The position numbers and the translations under genes were made by a program. Shown in pieces: positions 31,963 to 47,709 of a stretch of DNA of 64,000 nt (positions are counted from its first letter, which is position 1; each line of letters opens with the position of its first letter). Under the pieces are notes generated by a model. It was not told the DNA's origin. It was given only the letters and a program-made list of their open reading frames with translations, and did no database searches. Source of the stretch: Marsupella aquatica (Eukaryota > Marchantiophyta); the NCBI GenBank assembly GCA_973895155.1, contig OZ316898.1:21390001-21454000 (forward strand). Direction: 5' to 3'.

Positions 31963-32640
31963 TCAAAACTTAGGATTGTTGTTTTCCTTTGGTATGATCG
32001 CATGTAAAGTATGTGCCTTAGGGAGGCTAGGTCCTACTTCAGGCTCACATTTAATAACACTACTTGACTGTAAAGACCTAGCCACAGCAAGTGCTCGACA
32101 GGCATCTTTGTCTTTCACATAAGTAATAGTCCACAATGTACTCATTACTTGAGTACACGCACTCCTGATCTTGTCAGGGTAACCATCAAGCTCGTCCTTG
32201 AAAACTTTACCAGGCACACCCATTAGCTTCTCCCCATTCTCTTCATTGAACTGAATCACTTCATCGCCAATCTGCACAGCAAAGCAGTACATCTGTGTAC
32301 CAGCCCCATCAATACAACACTCGTGTGTGGTTCTGCCTCGCGAATGGGGTCCCATTGGAGAGTTTGCATCTTGCCTTCTCAATTTTCGCTTGTGCTTGCC
32401 CAAAGCACAGGGTCTACCATCACTCAACAGGTTTGAACAACCTTCATAAACATAAGAGCCAGCACAAAGTCCCCACATGGATTCAATCTTGGCCAGATGG
32501 AGGGTGACAAACTTCTCATTCTTGGCCATCTGCAGCAAATCAAACAGAGAGGCTAAGTATTTAGAAACTGCTAATAAAAATCTTATATATGCTGCACTAA
32601 TGCTATTATTGAAGTACTGAATGCCACATTCACAGTTCAC
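31963..32640 (-). CDS. Possible OB-fold (replication-protein-A C-terminal-like) protein, partial
   Basis: A 225-codon minus-strand frame. It contains LHLAKIESMWGLCAGSYVYE, a cysteine cluster (GCSNLLSDGRPC ... HECCIDG), then FAVQIGDEVIQFNEENGEKL, MGVPGKVFKDELDGY. The order of a cysteine-bearing insert followed by a strand-rich 'I(G)DE..QF.EENGE.LMG' segment resembles the DNA-binding domain C of replication protein A large subunits. That is only a resemblance by eye. It lies in the strand opposite to the transposase-like gene and before a field of palindromes, so it may be a second transposon gene. No clean exon boundaries were found on its right. Alternative: an unrelated orphan. Confidence 0.35.
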   Translation of the reverse strand: MNCECGIQYFNNSISAAYIRFLLAVSKYLASLFDLLQMAKNEKFVTLHLAKIESMWGLCAGSYVYEGCSNLLSDGRPCALGKHKRKLRRQDANSPMGPHSRGRTTHECCIDGAGTQMYCFAVQIGDEVIQFNEENGEKLMGVPGKVFKDELDGYPDKIRSACTQVMSTLWTITYVKDKDACRALAVARSLQSSSVIKCEPEVGPSLPKAHTLHAIIPKENNNPKF

Positions 32641-32689
32641 TCCTTAAGGACATAGTCAAGATCCACTCAAAGCACATACTCGATCAACT

Positions 32690-33110
32690 TCATACAAATT
32701 ACTTGAATCACACCCACTCCTCAAAAAGGAGAATCACTCAGGACTAAACGAACACTCCTTTTACAAGGAGTGAACGGACTATTGCTCCTTTGTCAAGACG
32801 TTGTAGTCCTTTCAAAAGGACTAATACTCCTTTGTCAAGGACCGAGAGTCCTTACAAAAGGAAGAGTGCTCCTTTGTCAAGGACCAAATGTCCTTGGTAA
32901 AGGAGTGTCACTCCTTTACAAAGGACGATCAGTCCTTTAAAAAGGACATACACTCCTTAACAAAGGAGTGACACTCCTTGACAAAGGACATGTACTTCCT
33001 TCATAAGGACTTAGAGTCCTTAACAAAGGAGTCATGCTCCTTTCACAATGGAGATGGACTCCTTGAAAACTGCCACCCAGTCCTTAACAAAGAAGGACTA
33101 AGAGGTTAAA
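32690..33110. repeat. Field of short palindromes (TCCTTT...AAAGGA)
   Basis: The sequence alternates ACTCCTTT, AAAGGAGT, GTCCTT and AAGGAC words every 10-15 bp, so nearly every word can pair with its neighbour, for example CACTCCTTTACAAAGGAC and AGTCCTTTAAAAAGGAC. It could fold into a long row of small hairpins. It resembles subterminal repeats of DNA transposons, and the related word AAGTCCTTTTTG occurs at one end of the MITE. Confidence 0.75.
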
Positions 33111-33544
33111 AAATGGTTGACAGGGGCTCAATCCTTGACAGAGAAGATTGAACTCGTTTAAAATTGACACAAGTCATGAACTAAGTGAAGGACTCTACAA
33201 GACTCGCTCCTGCGTACACTCCTTTCAAAAAGGACCAGACCCTCATCTAAGATTACTCGGATTAGAGAGTGAGCATGCTATTACCAAGTAGAGATTGCAA
33301 AAGGCAGGACTGATCATTTGCAGATGACATTTGCCAAAAGAGGGTTTAGTGAAGACTTACCAGTGAGAAACTGAGAATTGCTCAAAAATATGATTTGCGG
33401 CTGGTCTTTCGAAGCTGCACAAAGAGCATGGAGGAAGTTTTAACCACAAAAGGCATTAAAATCACGGTATGCAGATTGCAAAATGCAGACCAGATCTTCA
33501 ACATCCACAGAAGCTACCACTTAAAACGTTATCTGAGGCATACG
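33111..33544. other. No gene seen; junction with gypsy fragment
   Basis: Non-coding. At about 33545 the sequence changes abruptly to gypsy pol. No GTGGAAAGC-type terminal repeat is visible at this junction. Confidence 0.4.
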
Positions 33545-36093
33545 CATATTGTTTAGGGCGCCATAATGAACCCTTGGTCGATCAACTCTTCCAAGGTGTT
33601 CTTCAACATCATTCGTTCGTTCAGGTTCAGATGGTAAGGAGCTTTAGCCTGAGGAGCCGATCCCGGCTCCAACTCAACCTGGTGATCCACTTCTCTCCTT
33701 GGGCGTAAACCTTTAGGTAGCTTTTGCGAGAGCACGTCGTTGAATTCCTCTAAAATTTCAGGGATTCTACCGCAGTCGGGCCCGACCTTAGCTGACTTAG
33801 CCTTGGGCTGCGAAGCAGCCCCCTTGACTGGGTGGAGATGAAAGAAGAAACATTCATGCCCACCCTTAAAGTCTTTCCACCATTGCTTCGCCGATACACA
33901 CGGAGACAACCACGACACTTTACTTACTTTAAGAAATCTTTATTTATTTTTGGTAATTTCGTGTACAACGATGGGCTCACCGCCCTTATTGGGAAAATGA
34001 AGCACTTCATCCCCCGGTTTCAAGGTAACATTGTGCTTTCTGAGATAGCCTACCGACAAAATGAAGTCTACGGCTAGACCGTCTAGAACGTAGAACATCT
34101 CCTGACTACCAAAATTTTGCTGTTCGCCTATGACCTCTACTCGAAGTCTATGTACCACTCTAGACACTATGCCTTTTGTGTCGTTGGCAAACTTGCACAC
34201 TAACGGTTGAAGCAACTCTTGCACGTCCACTCCAAGACGTGCCGCCGCCTGCCCACTTATGAAGCAGGCGGTCGCGCCTGTATCAACCAATGCAACACCC
34301 AGATTACCGTTAGAAGTGACATTCACAAAAATCAGCTTTTCAGGACCCTTTGTCTTAACTTTAGGTACTATCTCTGGCAACAACCCTTTCACACCGGCAG
34401 GAACATCCTCTATAGGGACCTCGTCAGTTACTAAGGGTTCGGTTAGAGCGATACTTACCTTGATGCTCTTCTGCCCCCCATCTCCGTTCGGCTTGCCACC
34501 TTTCGTGGTGCCATCCTTACTTTGATGGCCCATGGCGCCACACGTGAAGCACGACCCTTCGGCCCGCCTCTGCTCCGTGAGCGCCTGCTTCTTTTCTCTC
34601 TGTGCCGATGAGGATCCCTTCTTGAAGTTGCTGGCTTTCCGGTTGCGTTTTGCATTTCCATTCTGGGGTTGGGGATCCAAACCACCGGCCCCCGCCCCCT
34701 CTGGTTGCTTGCGCTTATTCCCGGGACCTTTTGCTTTCCCAGCTTCCCCCTCGGATCCCTTGCCACCCACCTTCGCCAAGTCCGGCCGGTTATTAACCAA
34801 CGTAGTGGCCTTGTCAAAGGCGTCAGAAAGCGTTTTAAAGTCATGACGCTTTTCCTGACGCTTTTCCTGCAACTTTTCCCTGAGCAACGGCGGGAGCTTC
34901 ACTATAAAGTTGTGAAGCTGCGTATGTAGGGTCTCTTGCCCCGCCGGGATACACGCCAACTGATTCTGGTAATAGGTGATGAACTTTTGGATATCACCCC
35001 TGAAGCTCATCTCCGTTACACATTTCTGAGCGTGCTGCTCTGGGTACTTAGTGGTGACGTGAGCACGGAGACCCTCAACCAGGTTTTCCCAAGATAAAGG
35101 CAAGGAGGAGTCTTCCCTCGACTTCTTCCATGACTTATACCAAGTCAAGGCATAATCGATCCTTCAGGTAAGGAGCAGCTGCGGTAGCCCAAGTGGATCG
35201 CTCAACGCACACTTGGAGATGAATCTCCATCGTGAGAGCCAACTCAGGAAATTTTGTCCACTTTGCTCGTAGGCCCCGTCATAAGTTGGAGGAGTCGGTA
35301 ACTGGTTCACTTGGAACATACTCCGTCCAACTACCATTCCCCCTTTGGGACGTGTTGCACTCTGACTACCCAGACTAAGTAAATACTTAATCTGGGCCCC
35401 CTTGTTGTGTTCCAGCTGCTCATAAATGAGTCGCTAGTCTTGGGTCAACGGACCCAATCCTTCATCAGCGGCTGGGCCCTTGCGGGTTGTGTGAGGACGG
35501 TCCTCCCACCGTCTTTCCTTTGCGGGTCGCCTATCCTTAGGTTCCTTTGTGGATTTTGGTGATACTCCCCGTGCTTTGTGAGCACCATGACCTCCCGGGG
35601 CTGAGGCATCACCCTTACCACCCTGGTTCTGCTTAGTCAAATTATCCACGATGACGTCCGACTCAACATCATCTTCTGGTTCCGCGTTCAACCCTCTCAA
35701 GGCTGGGACCAGTTCCTCTTCCGGGTCCTGACCCTCTTCCTTCGAGTTTGCATCCGCATCGTCGTCACTTGCACTTGAGTCGGTGTCGTCATCGCTCGAC
35801 CTGTCCTCTGAAGGCTCGGCCACCTCCTTCCCTTTAAGTCGATGGCGCTCCTCGCTTGATGTGTTTGCCGCGGTAGCCGACGGTTCGGCCGCCACGTCCT
35901 CGTCATCCTGCTTATAACGCTCATCTAGGGAAGTTGACCCGTCCTCCTTTGTTTCCTCTGGAACTTGGGTTCTCCCCTTGGTGGGGGGAGCCTGTTTGCC
36001 ACTCTTTGAACGAGTGTTTTTTGCCATGTCCACAGTGACCAAATCTGCCCGCAATTGACCCACCGGGCACATTGAAGCACTAAGTCCCCGCAA
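33545..36093 (-). pseudogene. Ty3/gypsy gag, protease and start of RT (5' half)
   Basis: Leftward from 36093: an acidic N-terminal part (MAKNTRSKSGKQAPP is the likely start, about 36027) ending in a stop near 35434; the capsid-like region with another stop near 35158; a CCHC-type remnant (CFTCGAMGHQSKD); protease VALVDTGATACFISGQA; and the RT lead-in (EELIDQGFIMAP), cut at 33545. Stops, and a frame break between 33918 and 33940, show it is defective. The RT lead-in stops about 25 residues before the point where the gypsy fragment at 22946 begins, on the same strand, so both are probably halves of one element. Confidence 0.85.
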
Positions 36094-36158
36094 AAATCAG
36101 TTAAGATTTTTGGATTCTGACTTAACACAACCCCGGCCCGGTGTCTATGCCAGCAATC

Positions 36159-36170
36159 GCTCTGATACCA
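36159..36170 (-). other. Gypsy primer-binding site, initiator-Met tRNA type
   Basis: TGGTATCAGAGC on the minus strand. Complementary to the 3' end of plant initiator methionine tRNA and standard for plant LTR elements. Confidence 0.85.
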
Positions 36171-36174
36171 CAAG

Positions 36175-37743
36175 TGGTGGACCTTGCCACCCGACGCCGT
36201 CACCAATCCCGACACTCACACCTAAGTGCCCCTGGTGCCCGAACGCCTCCACGGAATACCTCAAGCAAGCACCTTAGTGCCCTTTTTGCACCACCCGCGG
36301 CCACTCCCATACGAAGCCGCACTTGCTCTCTAATACGACCGCTACTCAACGGTCCTCACAATCTGCACCACCAACCAAGCACTTTGGTAAGTAACCCTTC
36401 AGGATCTAGAACTCACCAAGTCTAGCATCCTAACTCAAGCTCAACAGACGTTTGGTAAGTAGGTCAGCGATAGGTCCTCCCGATGCCATGAGTCGGAACC
36501 AGAACCCACGCCCACTGTTCGTCCAGAACAGCTCCTTCCTTGGGCGCGGCCCGGGTTACCCCTCGTACCTATCCATCACCAACTGACCGCCCTGACCTCA
36601 GGACATGCTCATGGCCCAAATAAGCGTAGCTTGTCCCAAAGCTTGTCCCAACGCGCCAGGACCAGAATGGCCCCAACTCTAGCATCCAACTCCCGATCGC
36701 CCCGTTGATGGTCTAGGGGCCAAACACCATTGGGGCTCAACCTCCCACCTACTTGGCCTTGCCTTGCCAACGCAAGCTCCCTAGGGAGACTGAACGCGGC
36801 TTGGCTGCTGTTCGGTGGGATTTGGCAAGCGGGCGAACTAACACCCGCTTTCCCCGAGAACCCATGGCGCCCCCAGACCCAGCTGAGCTCAGGAGGTCGT
36901 AGCCCACCTCAAGAGCTTTCCAACGCACCCAAGAAGTCCTCCAACGGACTTCCCGTTGGGAAGATATCGTCGTTTCCGTTTGGCGTCTCCCCTTAGTGTC
37001 GCGACCGCCGTGGCTCACGACTTGGGCTCGCCCTTGGCCCCCAGGGAGACACCACTCCCCTCATATATGCTTCTGGGGACCTGCCACCCCCAGACCAGCT
37101 TTGGTCCTCATTATTTGGCCTACAACCCGATTCCTATTTCGCATAGCGGGCGCGCCACCAACTGGCAACGCCCATAACTTTCTTGTTAGGCATCCGCACA
37201 TGGAGTGCCTTAGCCCATTGTGACCGGGCCGACCCGGTGCTCATGCCTAGGCCCTCAGGTCTGATTGCCGCTCGGGGCCCCCGATCGGCCCAACCCGGAT
37301 TGGGCCATAACTTGCGCCCCAAGTGTCCGTTACCACTGGAGTCAACTCCATTGGCCTTGGGCCCGAGAGGAGCTCATACTCAAGCCCTCAGAACTCAAAG
37401 TCCGTCCGGTGGCCCGGACGGTCGACCTTGAGCCCAGCCCTTATCCCGCTTGACCCGGCTAGCACTCGGCTCGCCAAGGTCCTTAGTGTGTGTCACCAGC
37501 TTGATGCCATGCCTTCGCCAGTGCCACTTCCCAATGCTCACTAGTCTCCCCATGCTAAGTCCTCCCCGGATGGCCTATTCGGGCCTGGACCATAAGGGAG
37601 CTCGGCGTCGGAGTCAGCAACGCCGGAGCTAAGTGTTGAGGTAGTCGAGTTCCGCGACTTCCAAGCGGTATGGCCCTGCGGCATTGTGGGCCAAGTTGGA
37701 TTCCACCCCAGAAGAGTTCCCTGTAAGTAGGAATCCAAAAACA
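36175..37743 (-). repeat. Presumed 5' LTR of the gypsy element
   Basis: GC-rich non-coding DNA directly upstream of the primer-binding site. Plausible ends are TGTTTTTGGATTCC (minus strand, at about 37743) and CCACCA at 36175, the usual TG...CA form. There is no second LTR in the window to confirm the limits, so both are approximate. Confidence 0.45.
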
Positions 37744-37805
37744 TTCCTTGGCAATGCTAGTTGTATAAGCTCTATTGTGTGGGCATGTATTGATACAAGC
37801 AATAT

Positions 37806-38335
37806 GTCATGTGCAGGTGGATTGGACTCCTCCTGAGGGGTTAGTGGCACGGGTCATCATAGAGGATGAGCAGACGGACATTGTACCCAATGAGGAGGGT
37901 ACCCAGGAGGAGACACCTCTAACTTGTGGGCAACAGGGCAGTGCAGGCACACAGGCTCGTGACAGAGAGAGAGGTGAGGGAGGGAGAGATAGAGGGAGGG
38001 AGAGAGAGAGAGGTGAGGGAGGGAGAGAGGTGAGGGAGGGAGGGAGAGATAGAGGGAGGGAGAGAGGGAGAGATAGAGGGAGGGAGAGAGAGAGAGATGA
38101 GGGAAGGAGAGAGAGAGAGGGAGGACGAGGAGCCATGTCCACAGGGACTCCACCAGGAGATCCCGTGACACTAGAGGCAAGGGTGCGGAGCAGACAGATC
38201 CTTTGTCCTCCAGTAGTAGTAGCTCAAATGAGGATGAGCAGAGGTTTGAGTTGCGCAGTCGAGGCGGACAGTCAGGAGGTGCGCAAGAGAGGTCCCTTCG
38301 TAGGTCTGGACGGAACAGGAGCCACTCTCAGCGAC
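37806..38335 (+). pseudogene. Unidentified C-terminal coding exon with an expanded purine tract
   Basis: After an acceptor-like GTGCAG comes VDWTPPEGLVARVIIEDEQT, acidic, then a GA-rich microsatellite read as arginine/glutamate/glycine repeats. A different frame gives a more credible ending (DPLSSSSSSSNEDEQRFELR ... GRNRSHSQRH, stop at about 38339), suggesting the tract changed length. Low-complexity C-termini like this occur in some transposase-like proteins, but there is no diagnostic motif. Confidence 0.3.
37968..38130 (+). repeat. Purine microsatellite (GAGAGG/GAGGGAG)n
   Basis: About 160 bp of pure A/G sequence on the plus strand. The antisense ORFs of Leu/Ser/Pro are artefacts. Confidence 0.9.
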
Positions 38336-38336
38336 A

Positions 38337-38359
38337 TTAGGGTTTAGGGTTTAGGGTTT
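38337..38359 (+). repeat. Interstitial telomere repeat, (TTTAGGG)3
   Basis: TTAGGGTTTAGGGTTTAGGG and a further TTT. This is the plant (Arabidopsis-type) telomere unit, located at a stop codon rather than a chromosome end. Confidence 0.85.
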
Positions 38360-38619
38360 CTTTGCAGGACTTCCTCCTGAATTTTGTAAATCTCCCAATT
38401 CAATTTTGATCTCACCCATATGTAGTGGTGCCACATTCCAGGATTGAATTGTGTACAATGGGCATGTATTGATCTTGAACACTTGATTGTGTATTTTGTA
38501 TGTATTCCCTACCCCCTAAAATGCACAACCCTCCCACATAACCATGGAGCCCTAAACAATATCATAGGTCAGTATAACCCCACAAAAGCCAGATAATGTT
38601 AGTATATATACCTCGTCTA

Positions 38620-39010
38620 TGGGAAGAAGCAGACGTCTTATTTGGCAATGTTTAATTAATTACGTCTTTCCAAAAGACCAACATTACGTCCTGACTAAAG
38701 ACACACGCTAGCCTAAACGTCCTTTTTAAGGCCTCGTGTAAACACGTTATACAGGACGTTATTAAGTATAACGTCATATTTACAGACGTAAATTACTGGA
38801 ATTGTCCGACTAAACTCTTCCCATTGGAACGTTGTTATTTACTACGTCCATCAGATTACGTCGCATAAAATGAGGTAACTAACGTCGTGGTAGACAACAT
38901 TAATGAGATCGTCTGGGTCTGGGCTCTTAACGTGCCCAGTTTCACGTTGCCAAAATCGACTTTGCTTCGGGGCAAGTTTACGTCGAGTAAAGCGTCAACT
39001 CAGATTACGT
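38620..39010. repeat. ACGTC/GACGT-rich block
   Basis: About fifteen ACGT cores in roughly 390 bp, most extended as TTACGTC, AACGTC or GACGTT on both strands. Spacing is irregular (15-40 bp). It could be a decayed tandem repeat or a cluster of ACGT-type transcription-factor sites. Confidence 0.5.
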
Positions 39011-40954
39011 TAAACCCTCAAGAAATGTAGTTGTGATGTCACCAGCTAATACAAAAGCAATCACCAGCTCATTATGTCCTAACGGTAAGTGACTTTTATG
39101 TCCTGAGCCGTAACTCATGTACAACTGTGCTTTGACACGCCCTCCTAGATGCATCAAGAAGATCACTGACCTGTGCTCACCATAGCTTGGTTGGATTGAT
39201 GAGGAGATTATTCATAGCAAGGTGAGAAACAACAGACCCAATGGGTAGGCTTAATTTATTAGGTTCTATTGTAAGGTCAAGTTGTGCCCTGGTCAGCCTA
39301 CTTTTTAAGGTTTTTTGTTTTTAGCCAATGTGGCAAATGTCAACCTCTCTAAGGGAAGAAATGCTAAGAATATTCTTTATCAAAATTCCAGGATTATTTC
39401 CTGGCTGTCAAATTTCCCTCTATTTATGAACAACAGTTAGATTCTAGCAAATGGGGTCCATGATTTGGTGGGAAAGTGGCGAAGGAAAGACACAAAACCT
39501 AACAAGTTTTTGCCAACAGTGGCAAACAGTTTTGGGGAGGTGGCTTTGGCCAAAATTCACACCTAAAAAATATGTTGGCCCTGGCCTTAGTGCAAACAGC
39601 CTACAGGAGTGTGATAGATGGCAGTGGGAATGGAAAGGCAGAAACGAGGTTGGTGCTTCCCCAATATGACCTGTGTGAACTGCTCGCTTCCCATCTTGGT
39701 CGTCAACTAGCTTCCCATCTTGGTCGTCAACAATTCAGCATATCGAAATGTTGACACACACAATGGAAGAATTTGTAGGGAGGTTGGTCCATGCCTAAGG
39801 TGAGGTTCATTTTTTGGCTCTTATTGAATCACATTTTCTTCACAAATGGGAGGGGAAGCCATTGGAAGTTGTGTGATGGTATCTTCTCCAGGTGTATATC
39901 ATGCTTTGAGCATACTCAACACCTTTTCTTCAGTTGAAACAAAGTTACAAAGAGGTGGAGACGAGGGTGGAGAGAGATCCAACAACTAGTGCTAGGTTCT
40001 CCTGCACTTAAGGTGACTACCAGTACAATGTTTAAGGCCATTGACAGTGCAATTTTGAAGTATGAATGGAATCATGGAATTATGCCACAACATATGGAAA
40101 GAAACAAACAAACCCACCTACTCTCAATTTCTTGGGATACGTCCGGATTGGGTGGTCTTCCATAACACTAACTTGACGTTGGAATCCATGATAGGCTTCT
40201 GTCATTCTGCTAAGAAAGCTAAGCAGGTCAAAGATGTCATTGAGCTACTCCAGGTCGTGCTGAAACCTCGGGAACAGACTCATAGTCCAGTCTCGCTTGG
40301 AGTTGAAGATGAGGAAAGTAGATAGGATCTTGCAGCTGACCAGGTATGGTATACATCTTAGGGAGAGTAGTAGCAGAGAGCCCTGGTGTACCCGGGGGTG
40401 TACCAGCCGCTGGGATCAGGAGTTGGCCATGGTTTGGTGGTTGCTTTTGATTGCTTGACATGACTAGTCTTGGACTTTCCGGGTTGGACTTTTTGTCCTG
40501 CCTGGGCCTTGGTGTGTTCCTCCCTGGGTGGCGTTTGTCCCTGGAGTGGTGTGTTGGGGTGCACCTCCCTCATTTTGGCGCCACCCTTGTGGGGCACTTG
40601 GTTGTAAAAGAAAAAGAAAAGAAGATGGCGATCCCTAGTAGCACAGAGGTGCCACTATGAAATGCTAAATGAAAGTCTGACAAACTTCCAGTACAACCTG
40701 ATAATTATCAACATTTGATTCCATCCGTCAATCTAAGCAATTCGATGGTTTGAAACTTGCCTTGTGACCATTAATGTGCACTGTCCTCTTTGTTAGCCAG
40801 TGCTCTATTAATTGCATGCTTCACTTCATCAGGTCCAACTGTTTGAGCTCTCATGAGTTTTCAACTTAGGCTTCTAGGTCCATTCTGGAAAATCTGGCGG
40901 CCTAGAAAACCCAAGGATAATTCCAAATGTAGTGAATTTCTTCTCACCTTGTTA
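39011..40954. other. No gene seen
   Basis: Several short plus-strand ORFs lack domains. None resembles the missing N-terminal (HIGH-containing) half of the tRNA synthetase that starts at about 40955. Confidence 0.4.
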
Positions 40955-46271
<5,317 letters not shown>

Positions 46272-47174
46272 AGAATTCGCCTAATGGCCTTCTCTCATAA
46301 TTTTTTAAATGAGAATTTTGCATTCTACATTCTCTAATCTGTCGCATCCTTGTGAGCATCTTGTCTTCAGATTGACAGGATATCTATCTGAGTGCGCTGT
46401 TTATGTTATGCCCTTTCCTTCTTGAAAGCTGTCATTGGTCTGGACCCAGAATGGCGCATTGGATTATGGATGGTATTCCAATTGTTGTCTCCAAGCTTTG
46501 CACCATTTTCATACCAAGCAAGTGTGACGTGACCGCTCATTCGAACGAATTACTTGAGAATGCATTCTCTGGACATGGGAATGCATTTTGGTCAAGAATC
46601 ATGTAAAAACAACCACTTCCTAGCAAAGACTCCATGGGCGCCTATCTAATTCAGGTCTAGTGAGTTGTAAAAACATCACACAATGCGCCTAGTGACCAAC
46701 CTGAGATTCTCGACACTTGCAAGTTGGAAACTACAAAGTCGATCGAAACTTTACAATAAATCATCGATATCAAAATGGGAATGATACCCACATCGGTGCA
46801 GTCGGTATTGATTCTATGAGTGAGCCCAAGACGAAAGAAAGTAAACGAAATCGTTTAGAAGAAGCATTTTCTGGAAGATTGTTCTGGACGACACAATCGC
46901 GAGACCTCTACAGTCAGTCCTACTCTTTACGTTATCTACATTTCATATCCCGAGGATGAGTCCTAAAAGTTATCCAAACACTAAGGGAGCTCCAATATTA
47001 TCCCTTCGACTCGATCATACCATCGCGCTAAACATGATACATGTATCGCTTCGCCAAAAAAAGGAAATCTTTGCAATCGAATGCAGACGCGCACAGTTCA
47101 CACTTTGTTAACTGGCCCAATCGCCTCATTGCTCCCCGATGCTCAGCTCGATGATTGTCATACAGCAAAATCGA
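46272..47174. other. No gene seen
   Basis: Presumed 3' flank of the synthetase. No supported coding region. Confidence 0.4.
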
Positions 47175-47492
47175 CTACATCACAGCTCCACAGCATAAAC
47201 TATCTCCCGTCTGTTGATGCGCCTGTTCCTTGGCCATCTGATCTGCTAAATCATTCCATTTCGACTTCCAGTCTCTTCCATTTGTGTGCGCCAGGACATG
47301 CGTCCAGAAGATGCGTCGTTCACCCTGCTCCCTCAGCAACCACTTCAACAAATCACTGTTCAAAACGGGGGCTCCATCAGCTTTGACCCATCCTCGTGCT
47401 ATCCATCCCGGAATCCATTCAGTCATGGAGCGGATGAGCAGCATGCTATCAGAGTAGATGTAAAGCGGCTTCACTTTCGCCTTTGAAACCTG
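47175..47492 (-). pseudogene. Cellular-type RNase H domain, C-terminal exon
   Basis: Begins after an acceptor-like CCGCAG at about 47493 and ends at a stop at 47175. The phrases LYIYSDSMLLIRSMTEWIPG, GWVKADGAPVLNSDLL and IFWTHVLAHTN ... NDLADQMAKEQA match the second half of RNase HI, with the third and fourth catalytic aspartates (YSDS, NDLAD) and the tryptophan-rich handle. The handle is typical of cellular RNase HI/H1 rather than LTR-retroelement RNase H. The first half (first Asp and Glu) was not found upstream, so this is a fragment. Confidence 0.65.
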
Positions 47493-47709
47493 CGGAAGTC
47501 TACAATTGGGTTTTGTTATTGCATCTGTCTGTCAATGAAGATTTGGAGAAGAAAAAACATAGGGCAGTCTCCTCTTCGCCAAGGTGAGACAGTTGATGCC
47601 AATCAACAGCAATCGAGTTGACAGAACTCAACAAATATGGAAGAACACGAATTTCAGGGAAAGCAGATCACCTTCCAATGAGTTACTGCTACGAGTATCA
47701 GAATCCTGT

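Noticed and set aside
37807-38180. Antisense ORFs of Leu/Ser/Pro
   Set aside because: Complement of the purine microsatellite; composition is that of the repeat.
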